Shown here in pieces: positions 15,979 through 23,343 of a stretch of DNA of 64,000 nt. Source of the stretch: Streptomyces flaveolus (lineage in GTDB: Bacteria > Actinomycetota > Actinomycetes > Streptomycetales > Streptomycetaceae); the NCBI RefSeq assembly GCF_014648815.1, contig NZ_BMRV01000004.1, positions 522,022 to 586,021 on the forward strand, read 5' to 3'. Made by a program: the position numbers and the translations under genes. The notes under the pieces were generated by a model. That model was not told the origin of the DNA. It saw only the letters and a program-made list of their open reading frames with translations, and ran no database searches. Position 1 is the stretch's first letter. Each line of letters starts with the position of its first letter.

Positions 15979-16439
15979 GGTTCTCGCCGCGCTTCATCCA
16001 GGCCGTGCTGAATCCGCAACATCATCGACGGATGGATGTCCAATCGGTCGAGGTCCGCTGGGTCGACCCAGCGGACCTCTTTCGATTCGCTGCTCGTACG
16101 CAGGGCGCCGCCGACGGGGTGGGCGCGGAAGCAGATGGAGAACTGCTGTCGGACCTCTCCGTCGTCGTACGCCAACACGTGCTCGGGGTCGGTGTAGAGC
16201 CCGACAATGCTGTCAACCGCCACCTGAATCCCCGTCTCTTCCGAGACCTCCCGAACGACGGTGTCGCCGATGCGCTCGCCTATGTCGTGGCCTCCGCCGG
16301 GCAGCGCCCATAGGTTGTTGTCGGTCTTGTGGATGAGCAGGAGTCGTCCCGCGTCGTCCTGGACAACTGCTGTGACCGAGGGCACCACCGAGTTGGCCGC
16401 CGGCGCGTTCGGGTCGCGGAAGTAGTCGATACGGGTCAT
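15966..16439 (-). CDS. Nudix hydrolase, possible Pif-like immunity factor
   Basis: The protein has 157 residues with a complete Nudix box, GGHDIGERIGDTVVREVSEE followed by TGI (residues about 48-70), where the catalytic Glu residues are in place. It hydrolyses a nucleoside diphosphate linked to another group; the substrate is unknown. The C-terminus carries EVRWVDPADL, encoded by a perfect DNA palindrome. pSAM2 encodes Pif, a Nudix-motif protein that blocks entry of a second pSAM2, and this gene is in a comparable element, so a transfer-immunity role is a reasonable guess. It overlaps the XRE gene by 4 bp (ATGA) and shares its transcript. Confidence 0.88.
   Translation of the reverse strand: MTRIDYFRDPNAPAANSVVPSVTAVVQDDAGRLLLIHKTDNNLWALPGGGHDIGERIGDTVVREVSEETGIQVAVDSIVGLYTDPEHVLAYDDGEVRQQFSICFRAHPVGGALRTSSESKEVRWVDPADLDRLDIHPSMMLRIQHGLDEARREPYIG
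16050..16079. repeat. 30-bp perfect palindrome inside the Nudix gene
   Basis: The half-site GAGGTCCGCTGGGTC is followed directly by its reverse complement, centred at 16064/16065. Because it is palindromic and in phase, both strands encode EVRWVDPADL here. It could form a cruciform or an RNA hairpin near the 3' end of the convergent HD transcript. Confidence 0.9.
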
Positions 16440-17206
16440 CGCTGCGGGCCTTCCCAGTCGGCGGGCGAGGAGATCGGGCGGGCAGTTTCCCAGACCCTCT
16501 CAACGCTTTCAGCGTAGGCGTCGAAGAGTTCGCCACCGGGCACCCGCCGCAAGTGCAGCACTGGTGCCATGTAGGCGCCTACACCGTAGAGGTGGCCGTT
16601 CGCCAGTAACTCGTCATCGGCTCGGTAGAGGGAGTTGTACAGGGTGGTCCCGTGCAGCCGGAACTCAACGCCGGGCAGGCCGAAGAGGGGGCCATAGTTG
16701 ATGAGGGCGTTGCGGATCTTGCCCGCCATCGCGGTGCCGATCCCCTCGTCTTCTCCGCGTACGGATACGGCTGCTGACGTGGGCTCTCCCAGCATGAAAC
16801 GGATGGGTACGCCGTCGGCAGACTTCTCCTTCACGATGCGATGGAAAGCCGCATCTTCCGTGAGCCAGAACCCGGAGTACACCAGCACATCGAACTGACG
16901 CGTCGCCTTCGAGTAGAGGCTGGTCCACAGCGATGGCGCCACGACCGACCGGTGTGGATACATCCGCACCAACTCTGCGTTGCCGGACGCCGTGACCTCA
17001 GCAGACGTTCGTTCGTCGGGCCACAGGTACGACACCTCGCACTTGAGCAGTGAGGCAGTCGCGTACTGGAAGCGACGGTAGGGCTTCCGCTCGGGATCAT
17101 TGATCCAACGTTCGACCGTCTTCGTAGCGACCCCAAGCCTTTCGGCGACCTCGTCAAGTGTTAGGCCCAGGTCAACGATCGCTCCTCGCAGTCGCTCGTT
17201 CGGCAC
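16436..17206 (-). CDS. XRE-type regulator with C-terminal DUF5919/PLD-like domain
   Basis: The protein has 256 residues. Residues 1-65 form a helix-turn-helix of the XRE group (DLGLTLDEVAERLGVATKTV, then ERWINDPERKPYRRF). The remainder is a compact alpha/beta domain with HGTTLYNSLYRADDELLANG near residues 195-215 and YSGFWLTEDAAFHRI near 112. I associate that pattern with the DUF5919 or phospholipase-D-like domains that follow HTH regions in many Streptomyces regulators. Repeats of ACGACTTGG in both directions lie just upstream of its start and are probably its operator. It leads the XRE-Nudix operon, divergent from the spread/transfer genes, so it may set the balance between them. Confidence 0.85.
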   Translation of the reverse strand: MPNERLRGAIVDLGLTLDEVAERLGVATKTVERWINDPERKPYRRFQYATASLLKCEVSYLWPDERTSAEVTASGNAELVRMYPHRSVVAPSLWTSLYSKATRQFDVLVYSGFWLTEDAAFHRIVKEKSADGVPIRFMLGEPTSAAVSVRGEDEGIGTAMAGKIRNALINYGPLFGLPGVEFRLHGTTLYNSLYRADDELLANGHLYGVGAYMAPVLHLRRVPGGELFDAYAESVERVWETARPISSPADWEGPQR

Positions 17207-17228
17207 GCCAACCTCCGTCTACCGGGGA

Positions 17229-17275
17229 CGACTTGGTACGACTTCACGCTAGCCAAGAACGACCCAAGTCGTACA
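17229..17275. promoter_or_regulatory. Probable operator of the XRE regulator
   Basis: ACGACTTGG (17229-17237) and CCAAGTCGT (17265-17273) are inverted copies. GTACGACTT (17237-17245) and AAGTCGTAC (17267-17275) form a second, overlapping pair. They begin 23 bp before the regulator start, where autoregulation sites usually lie. Confidence 0.6.
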
Positions 17276-17363
17276 GGTGCGGAGTCGAGCGTCGCCGTCG
17301 CCGGCGCGAGTCTGTAGGTACGTCGCGGTGAGGGGATCGCCGAACTCCGCAAAGTCGCAGGGC

Positions 17364-17392
17364 TTGACGGGGCGAACCGCTCTCTGCATGAT
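17364..17392 (+). promoter_or_regulatory. Candidate promoter for the transfer/spread operon
   Basis: TTGACG (17364-17369), a 17-bp spacer and CATGAT (17387-17392) match a standard sigma-70-type promoter reading toward the DUF6284 operon. Nothing else in 17276-17809 looks coding: the short ORFs there lack ribosome sites and Streptomyces codon bias. Confidence 0.5.
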
Positions 17393-17419
17393 GAGGAACA
17401 CGTATTACATGTTCCTCAT
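17391..17419. promoter_or_regulatory. Inverted repeat overlapping the candidate promoter
   Basis: ATGAGGAACACGTA (17391-17404) and TACATGTTCCTCAT (17406-17419) are inverted copies matching at 13 of 14 positions around one base. Its place over and just after the -10 box suggests an operator, possibly for the element's GntR repressor. Confidence 0.6.
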
Positions 17420-17740
17420 GCAGTGTCCGGATGGCTTGGCCCGGGTTCCGCACTGCGAAGAACTCAACAGAGTGCCGACCCAGCCGCATGAACACGTGCG
17501 GTCGATGGGTGCGGGTCACCACCCCGACCACCCATGTCGGGCCGGGTGAACCGCCCAGATCCGCCCCCGCCGGGGCGGTGAATGGCATTGCGTGATCTGA
17601 ATCCGCAGAACCTTCGCGGCATCTGCCGCGCTTCGAACCTCAGCCCTTCCGCCGTGCTGGTCGCGGCGGCCGGTTGCCTCCGCTGCACGTCTCGTACGTG
17701 CAGTGCTGAGGGGAGCCGGGTGTTCCGACTTCAACGGCGC

Positions 17741-17770
17741 GCGCCCCCGGAGTTGCAGCTCCGGGGGCGC
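17741..17770 (+). terminator. Strong hairpin in the leader before the DUF6284 operon
   Basis: A perfect 12-bp stem (GCGCCCCCGGAG with its complement at 17759-17770) and 6-nt loop lie 40 bp before the DUF6284 start. It could be a terminator for leader RNA, or an attenuator, between the candidate promoter and the operon. Confidence 0.6.
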
Positions 17771-17809
17771 TGTTCGGGCCGTTCCCACCTGTGAGAGGAC
17801 CACGACCCA

Positions 17810-18079
17810 ATGGACCACATCGTCACTGCTCAGGACGCTGTTACGGCGTTCGCCGACTTCATGGAGCCGACGGCCGCGGAGCTGGACGCGATCGAGCGGG
17901 AGATGCCCGTCATCCTGGCGGACGTCGACCTGCTGGACGCGCACATCGTCACCCTGGACCGCACGCCGACCGAGCTGGACGAGCGCCGCATCCGCCGGGC
18001 CCGCCGCCGCGCGCTCGCCGCCCGCGTCGCGCTCCTCAACCGCGCGGCCGGCGCGAGCCTGCCCGGGGGTGCCGCGTGA
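17810..18079 (+). CDS. DUF6284 family protein
   Basis: This 89-residue acidic-then-basic helical protein starts MDHIVTAQDAVTAFADFMEP and contains AAELDAIEREMPVILADVDL and ELDERRIRRARRRALAAR. I recognise it as a family (DUF6284) that opens the spread/transfer operon of many Streptomyces AICEs. The function is unknown; it has no membrane segment. Its stop overlaps the next start (GTGA), and the next four genes overlap in the same way, so five proteins are translated as one coupled set. Confidence 0.82.
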   Translation: MDHIVTAQDAVTAFADFMEPTAAELDAIEREMPVILADVDLLDAHIVTLDRTPTELDERRIRRARRRALAARVALLNRAAGASLPGGAA

Positions 18080-18522
18080 GTGCCACCGACCGGAACCTGA
18101 CCGCCGCGCACGCCGAGGTGAAGGCGGAGATCGCGCGGACGGACACGAAGACGGCGCTGCTGCTGGCGTTCGTCGGCGCGGTCCTCGCCGGAAGCTGGTC
18201 GGTCGCCCGCGATCTGCCGCTGAACCTCCCCGCCTACACCGCGGGCGGCATGGGCCTGGCGCTGCTGGTCGGTGCGGCCGGTCTGCTGCTGCGGTCGGTG
18301 CGTCCGAACCTGGGCGGCCGGCACGGCTTCCCCCTGTGGGCCACCCTCACCGCCGAACAGATCGGCGACGCCGTCACCTCGGACCTGGCCGCCGACATCG
18401 CCGGACTCTCCCGGCTCGCGGTCGCCAAGTTCGCCTGTCTGCGCCGCGCGGTCGACCTGACCATGGTCGGTGGCGCGCTGCTCATCCTGGCCGCCCTGCT
18501 CACCGCGGGGGGTGCCCGATGA
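18076..18522 (+). CDS. PycTM-like (Pycsar effector family) membrane protein
   Basis: This 148-residue protein has two hydrophobic segments near the N-terminus (ALLLAFVGAVLAGSWSVARD at about 28-47 and GGMGLALLVGAAGLLLRSV at about 56-76) and one at the C-terminus (LTMVGGALLILAALLTAGG). The opening AHAEVKAEIARTDTKTALLL matches the PycTM family, the membrane effector of Pycsar anti-phage systems, where cCMP or cUMP triggers membrane damage. In Pycsar a uridylate/cytidylate cyclase lies next door; here the nearest cyclase-like gene is a GGDEF protein two genes downstream. In AICEs the protein may instead serve mating or spread. GTG 18076 overlaps the previous stop by 4 bp. Confidence 0.78.
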   Translation: MSATDRNLTAAHAEVKAEIARTDTKTALLLAFVGAVLAGSWSVARDLPLNLPAYTAGGMGLALLVGAAGLLLRSVRPNLGGRHGFPLWATLTAEQIGDAVTSDLAADIAGLSRLAVAKFACLRRAVDLTMVGGALLILAALLTAGGAR

Positions 18523-19634
18523 CCGGGGCGAAGCTGACCCGCGTACAGGTCGGGGTGCTGACGGCCGCGTTCGTGCCGATGCTGGCCACCGGGGTGTTCG
18601 GTGGTATCGGTACGTACAGCAACATCGGTCACGCCTACGGCAGGGGCACCGCGCTCGGTGCGCTCGCCGCCGGTGAGGGCGCAACTGCGGTGCTCGCCCT
18701 GGTGCTGCTCGGGCTAACCATGCTGGGCCAGTCCTCCCCGCGCATCGTCCGGCTCGGGCTGTGGGCGCTGCCGGCCGCCGCCGCCGGCATGGGCGCGATG
18801 GCCGCCCCTGATCCGGGCCGCACGGTGATCTACGCGCTGACCCCGATGGGGATGTCCGTCTCGGCCGAGGGCATGGCGTTTTTGGCCCGCAGGATCGTGG
18901 TGCACACCGACGGCCGCGACGCGGAGAACGAACGCCGCACCGCCGACCTGGTGCAGGCCCTCGCCTACCACCGGGCCCGCGCCACCCAGCACCCCATCGA
19001 CCGGGTGCGCAAGCGGTCGGACCGGGCGTCGTGGCGGCTGGCCCGCAAGGTCGGGGTCGGGGACGTGGCACTCGGATCGAGGCTGCTGGACGTGCAGCGC
19101 GACCGCGTCACCGCCGGCGCGGACGCCGCCCTCGCCGCGATGTTCGGCTCCACCACCCCCACCCCCACCCTCGACCCCACTCCGGACACGAATGCGGAGG
19201 AATCCACCGAGACACCCGCGAAACGGTCTATGGCTGACCTCGCGGTATCGACCCCGGACCCGGTGGTGACCCTGACCCGGCTGACCCTGCCCGATCCGGT
19301 CGCCGTCGACCTGGGCAAGTCGACTCTCCCCACCAAGCCGCTCCCTTCGATCGCCCCGGCCCCGGTCAAGCCGATCGAGCGGCGCGCGGTGGCCGCGGAA
19401 TCGACCCGGCCACGCCGCGCCACCGGCCGCGTGCCGGACGCCGCCAAGCCGCGTCGACCGAAGCGCACCCCGGCCGAGCTGCTGGCCGAGGCGCGCGCGG
19501 TGACGGCGGACTGGCCGGACGCGAGGGTGACCGCGGAGGGCATCCGCCGGGTGGTGCGTACGTCGCCGGCGAACGCGCGGATGCTGCGGGACACGCTGCT
19601 CGCCGAGCGGGCCGGGGCGGGGGTGGCCGGGTGA
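18519..19634 (+). CDS. DUF2637 membrane protein (SpdB-like spread protein)
   Basis: The protein has 371 residues. The first 125 form the DUF2637 membrane domain with about four helices (VGVLTAAFVPMLATGVFGGI, LVLLGLTMLGQ, GLWALPAAAAGMGAMAAP, YALTPMGMSVSAEGMAFLA). A charged cytoplasmic region and a long Pro/Thr-rich linker follow (about 200-290). The last 60 residues (RTPAELLAEARAVTADWPDA, GIRRVVRTSPANARMLRDTL) look like a helix-turn-helix. Proteins of this layout in AICEs are linked to spread of the element between hyphal compartments. Start ATG overlaps the previous stop (ATGA). The DNA-binding tail could tie membrane pores to element DNA, which is inference. Confidence 0.8.
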   Translation: MTGAKLTRVQVGVLTAAFVPMLATGVFGGIGTYSNIGHAYGRGTALGALAAGEGATAVLALVLLGLTMLGQSSPRIVRLGLWALPAAAAGMGAMAAPDPGRTVIYALTPMGMSVSAEGMAFLARRIVVHTDGRDAENERRTADLVQALAYHRARATQHPIDRVRKRSDRASWRLARKVGVGDVALGSRLLDVQRDRVTAGADAALAAMFGSTTPTPTLDPTPDTNAEESTETPAKRSMADLAVSTPDPVVTLTRLTLPDPVAVDLGKSTLPTKPLPSIAPAPVKPIERRAVAAESTRPRRATGRVPDAAKPRRPKRTPAELLAEARAVTADWPDARVTAEGIRRVVRTSPANARMLRDTLLAERAGAGVAG

Positions 19635-20245
19635 GTACACCGGTGTTAGTCCTGCTCGCGGTCGGTGTGGCGCTGGTGTGGGGTGTCCACGGGTGGTGGA
19701 TGTCCCGGCGTCTGCGGACCGCTCGCCGTGACCCGTTGACCGGGCTGTGGACGCGGGAGGCGTTCACCCGCCGGGCCCGCCGCCTGCTGCGCAACCCGCA
19801 CGCGGTGGTGGTGCTGGCGGACGTGGACCGCTTCAAGCAGGTCAACGACACCCACGGGCACGCGGCCGGTGACGCCCTGCTGGCCGCCACGGCCGGCCGG
19901 CTCGCCCACGCCGTGGGCCGCGCCGGCGCGGTCGGCAGGCTCGGGGGCGACGAGTTCGCCGCCGTACTCATCGACCGCGAGAACGCCGCCGCCGACCGGT
20001 TCGCCGTCCTCTCCCGCGTCCTGGCCCGTCCCGTCGATGCGGCGCCCGAGGTGCACACCACGGTGTCGCTGGGCTGGGTGCGGCGCGGTGACTATCCGGC
20101 AGAGGACCTGTCGGGGCTGCTGCGGCGGGCGGATGAGGCCATGTACGCGGCCAAGCGCGGCCCCGGCCGCGTCCGCCGTGCCGGTCTCGGGCGCCTGCTC
20201 GCCGGCGTTGCCGGACGGCGCCCCGGACGCCGGGGCGCCGCATGA
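19631..20245 (+). CDS. GGDEF-domain protein (putative diguanylate cyclase)
   Basis: The protein has 204 residues: one N-terminal membrane helix (VLVLLAVGVALVWGVHGWWM), a short linker, and a complete GGDEF domain at about 33-185. The conserved opening RDPLTGLWTREAF, the metal/GTP loop VVVLADVDRFKQVNDTHGHA, and the active-site LGGDEF near residue 114 are intact. The inhibitory RxxD site is not seen five residues upstream of GGDEF. It should therefore be able to make c-di-GMP or a related product. In Streptomyces c-di-GMP controls the switch to sporulation through BldD. The gene is fused by overlaps into the spread operon, an unusual place for a host-style signalling enzyme. Confidence 0.87.
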   Translation: MSTPVLVLLAVGVALVWGVHGWWMSRRLRTARRDPLTGLWTREAFTRRARRLLRNPHAVVVLADVDRFKQVNDTHGHAAGDALLAATAGRLAHAVGRAGAVGRLGGDEFAAVLIDRENAAADRFAVLSRVLARPVDAAPEVHTTVSLGWVRRGDYPAEDLSGLLRRADEAMYAAKRGPGRVRRAGLGRLLAGVAGRRPGRRGAA

Positions 20246-20589
20246 CCACCCTGCCCACCTACCGCTGGCGCCTGGCCCCCGACGGCTACGCCACCCGCCG
20301 CCAACTGCGCGCCCGCGGGCTGCGGCCCGGTGGTCAGGACGTGGCCGCGCAGCTCGAACGGCCTCGCCGCCGGCGCCCGCCGCTGGTCGCGTACCTGTAC
20401 CGCGTCGACCTGGCCAAGCCGGTCCGGCTCATGACGGACGCGAAGCGGGCGGCGCTGGCCAAGGCCAACGCCGCCCGCCGCACCTGCCCCGTCTGTCGCC
20501 GCGATGCCGGATACGTCATCCCCGCCTCGCTCGGCATGTGTGTGACCTGCGCCTATCCCGAACCTTCCGACTCTCCGAGGAGTGCCTGA
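20242..20589 (+). CDS. RRQRL-motif zinc-binding protein
   Basis: This 115-residue cytosolic protein begins MTTLPTYRWRLAPDGYATRR and contains RRQLRARGLRPGGQDVAAQL, the RRQ(R)L signature of a small AICE-associated family. Near the C-terminus a four-Cys zinc ribbon is visible: CPVCRRDAGYVIPASLGMC followed by VTC. A structural zinc and nucleic-acid or protein contact are likely; the role in transfer is unknown. Its ATG overlaps the GGDEF stop, so it belongs to the same coupled operon. Confidence 0.82.
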   Translation: MTTLPTYRWRLAPDGYATRRQLRARGLRPGGQDVAAQLERPRRRRPPLVAYLYRVDLAKPVRLMTDAKRAALAKANAARRTCPVCRRDAGYVIPASLGMCVTCAYPEPSDSPRSA

Positions 20590-20591
20590 GC

Positions 20592-20909
20592 ATGCGTAAC
20601 GCCGACATCCGCCGTCTGGACCGCGAGATCCAGGCGACCACGAAGAAGCTGGAAGCCGTACGGCGGGGCGAGTGGTGGCCGCTGAACGGCAGCGAGCGCC
20701 GGGCGATGGCCCGCGCCCTGGCCGGCGGTGCCTACAAGGTGGCCCGGGGCCGCAGCGCCGGCCGTGAAGAGCAGCGCATGGACGCCACCGGCAACAGCGC
20801 GGAGATGCGCCTGAACGCGGAACTGACCGCCCTGCACGCCGAGCGGCAGCGGCTGCTCACCGAGGCCGCCCGCAACAAGGACGCGAAGAAGTCGTCCGGT
20901 TGGTTCTGA
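20592..20909 (+). CDS. Small helical hypothetical protein (105 aa)
   Basis: Start ATG 20592 has GAGGAG about ten bases upstream, two bp after the RRQRL gene stop. The sequence RRLDREIQATTKKLEAVRRG and the C-terminal AELTALHAERQRLLTEAARN suggest two coiled-coil segments around a basic centre (GGAYKVARGRSAGREEQR). There are no Cys, membrane or enzymatic motifs. It is common in this operon position in AICEs, but no function is known to me. It may help the FtsK-like translocase encoded next. Confidence 0.75.
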   Translation: MRNADIRRLDREIQATTKKLEAVRRGEWWPLNGSERRAMARALAGGAYKVARGRSAGREEQRMDATGNSAEMRLNAELTALHAERQRLLTEAARNKDAKKSSGWF

Positions 20910-21012
20910 CCAGCCAACCCTTGCACCAGGGTGGCCGCGCTTTCCACGGCCCCGGCCACCCCGGCTTCCCCTTGCTCCCGCCCCTGTCGGGGCAGTCAGG
21001 AGAACTCCCAGC

Positions 21013-23136
21013 ATGTCTGAGAACGTCGTTCACCTCCACAAGCCCACCGACCCCCCGACCCCCGACACGGCCCCCACGGTGCTCACGGTCGTGCCCGACG
21101 CGCCGCCCCCGCGGCCAGTGCCGCTGTGGGTCCGCTCCGGCCGCGCCGTGAAGAGCGCTGCCACGCACGAGCGGACGAAGACGGTCGTCCGGGCCACGGC
21201 CCGGCACGGCCTCTACACCGTCAACGGCGGGCGGATCGTGGCCCGTCGCGCGTGGGACGGCCGGACCGGCGCCCGCTACGAGCGGATGATCCGCGCGGCA
21301 GAGGCGGCGGGGAATCTGGAGGCGGCCGAGGAGTGGGAGGAGCGGCTGACGCGCTTCCGCGCCGCCCGCCACCACCGCCGCATGGACCTGCTGCACTCCC
21401 CGGTCGACGCGGCCAAGGGCGTCGCCGTCGGCGCCGGCATGAGCGTCGGCGTGCTGGTCGCCCTCGGCATCGTGATGGCCATCAACACGGGCCAGGCCGG
21501 GGACGTCATCACGCCGCTGTCGGCGACGATCGACTTCATCGCCCTGCTCATCCGCATCGTGCAGATCGTCTGGGGGCCGCTGATCTCGATCGGCCCGTTC
21601 CTCGCGCTGCTGGCCCTGTGGGGCGTCGGCCGGCACCAGCAGGCTGCACCCAACTGGGCGCTGCCGGCGAACGTGCGCAACGGCGAGGGGGAGCCGATCA
21701 CGCCGTCCATCGTGGTCAAGGCCCTGCGCGACCTCGGAGTACCGGCGCTGCGCAACGCCATCAAGGAGATGGGCGACGCCGGCGCCTCGATGCTCGGGCC
21801 GATCCGGATCGCCGGATGCGGCGTGGAAGTCGACGTGACCCTTCCTTCCGGGGTGTCGACCGATGAGGTGCAGAAGCGGCGCAAGAAGCTCGCGGAGAAC
21901 CTGACCCGCCACGAGCACGAGGTGTTCATCACCATCCCGCAGGCCGCGCGGACGGTGCGGCTGTGGATCGCCGACTCCGGTGCGCTGGACGAGCCGATCG
22001 GCCCGTCCCCGCTGGTCACCGACGAGACGCTGACCGCCGACTACGCCAAGGGCAAGGCGCCGTGGGGGCAGGACCTGCGCGGCGACGCCGCCGCACTCAG
22101 TCTGTACCAGCGGCACCTGTTGATCACGGGTCTGTCTAACCAGGGCAAGACGGCCGCGCTGCGGGCGCTGGCCCTGTGGGCCTGCCTGGACCGCCGGGTG
22201 GAATTCCGGATCGCCGACCTCAAGGGCGCCGGCGACTGGGCCATGTTCGACGGCCTCGCCACCGTCCTCATCCAGGGCCCGGCCGATGAGCAGGTGATCG
22301 AGGCCACCGAGATGGTGGAGGGTCTGGTGGATGAGATGAACCGCCGGATCGAGATCCGCCGGACCGACCCGCAGGCGGTATTCGCCCCGCTGATCGGGAT
22401 CGTGGACGAAGCGCAGGTGGCGTTCATGTGCCCGGTCAAGGACGAAGAGGGCCGCCCTTACGGCGGGTCCAAGGCCGTCTCCCGCTACTTCATGGCGGTG
22501 CGCAAGGTCCACAACCAGGGCCGGGTGGTCGACGTGCTGCTGTGGGAGGGCACGCAGGACCCCACCGACCAGAACCTTCCCAAGCTGGTCCGCGAGGGCG
22601 CCCACACCCGCGCCGCCCTCGCCCTGGGCACCGAATCGCAGGCTGAGATGGCACTCGGGGCCAAGGCCGTCAAGGCCGGCGCCGCGCCGCACCTGCTGCG
22701 CCAGGGACTGGACAAGGGCACCCTCGTCGTCGCGTCGGACGGCATCGACATCCCGGCCGGCCAGCCGTCCATCACCGTGCGCACGCACTACATCGATGAC
22801 GAGCAGGCCACCGCCATCACCGACCGGGCCAAGGCCCTGCGCGGCAGCGTCGCCACCGTGCACGCCATCGACCGCGGCGAGGAACGCGACCCGCTCGCCG
22901 ACATCGCCACCGTCATCGGCAACGACGCCCGGGTGCGCACACAGGAGGTCATCACCCGACTCGCTGCGCTCAACGCGGACGCCTACGCCAGCTGGTCGTT
23001 CATCGACCTCAAGCGCGTCCTGGACGCCGCCGGCGCTGAGCCCTACAAGTCCGACGGTCGCATGGTCGTCGGCCGCGACCGCGTCGCCCGGGCCCTCGCC
23101 GACCGCGACGCGAACGGTTCCGCTTCCGCCGAATGA
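21013..23136 (+). CDS. FtsK/SpoIIIE-type conjugal DNA translocase (TraB/TraSA)
   Basis: The protein has 707 residues. AICEs move double-stranded DNA between mycelia with a single FtsK-like motor, and this gene matches it. After a Pro-rich start come two membrane helices (about 140-205: GVLVALGIVMAINTG and LISIGPFLALLALWGVG), a basic domain, then the motor: Walker A GLSNQGKTAALR near residue 375, DLKGAGDWAMF, and Walker B LIGIVDEAQVAF near 465. The last 75 residues (LADIATVIGNDARVRTQEVI, ASWSFIDLKRVLDAAGAEPY) resemble the FtsK gamma winged helix that recognises short DNA repeats. A cluster of CAGGGAG repeats lies directly downstream and may be that target. RBS GGAGAAC precedes ATG 21013. Confidence 0.93.
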   Translation: MSENVVHLHKPTDPPTPDTAPTVLTVVPDAPPPRPVPLWVRSGRAVKSAATHERTKTVVRATARHGLYTVNGGRIVARRAWDGRTGARYERMIRAAEAAGNLEAAEEWEERLTRFRAARHHRRMDLLHSPVDAAKGVAVGAGMSVGVLVALGIVMAINTGQAGDVITPLSATIDFIALLIRIVQIVWGPLISIGPFLALLALWGVGRHQQAAPNWALPANVRNGEGEPITPSIVVKALRDLGVPALRNAIKEMGDAGASMLGPIRIAGCGVEVDVTLPSGVSTDEVQKRRKKLAENLTRHEHEVFITIPQAARTVRLWIADSGALDEPIGPSPLVTDETLTADYAKGKAPWGQDLRGDAAALSLYQRHLLITGLSNQGKTAALRALALWACLDRRVEFRIADLKGAGDWAMFDGLATVLIQGPADEQVIEATEMVEGLVDEMNRRIEIRRTDPQAVFAPLIGIVDEAQVAFMCPVKDEEGRPYGGSKAVSRYFMAVRKVHNQGRVVDVLLWEGTQDPTDQNLPKLVREGAHTRAALALGTESQAEMALGAKAVKAGAAPHLLRQGLDKGTLVVASDGIDIPAGQPSITVRTHYIDDEQATAITDRAKALRGSVATVHAIDRGEERDPLADIATVIGNDARVRTQEVITRLAALNADAYASWSFIDLKRVLDAAGAEPYKSDGRMVVGRDRVARALADRDANGSASAE

Positions 23137-23139
23137 CGG

Positions 23140-23319
23140 CAGGGAGCCGACCGCCCCCGGGGCAGGGAGGCAGGGAGAACTCCCTGACTGCCTCCCTGCC
23201 CCCCCTCCCTGACCCTGACCTGCGCAAATGATCGTTCAGGGAGCCAGGGAGGCACGCAGGTCAGACCCCCGAAACACCCCTTCACAGCACCCCCGACAGG
23301 GGGTGCCTCTGCCTCCCTG
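23140..23319. repeat. Cluster of nine CAGGGAG/CTCCCTG repeats (candidate clt)
   Basis: In the 207-bp gap after the translocase gene, CAGGGAG occurs at 23140, 23163, 23171, 23237 and 23245, and its complement CTCCCTG at 23180, 23192, 23205 and 23313. The block 23161-23200 can fold into a long stem with a 4-nt bulge. TraB-type translocases bind clusters of 8-bp repeats at the clt transfer locus, so this is a candidate clt. Confidence 0.65.
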
Positions 23320-23343
23320 ACCAACTGCCGGAAGGGATTCCGC

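Noticed and set aside
17277..17549. A 90-codon ORF in the control region of the element
   Set aside because: It has no ribosome site, uses rare codons and runs through the promoter and inverted repeat, so it is more likely noncoding.
20857..22863. A 668-codon minus-strand frame opposite the translocase gene
   Set aside because: It is a shadow of the FtsK-like gene, which has Walker motifs and a ribosome site.
23140..23319. Possible CRISPR array from the CAGGGAG repeats
   Set aside because: Repeats are 7 bp, occur in both orientations and have irregular gaps; there are no constant-length spacers and no cas genes.
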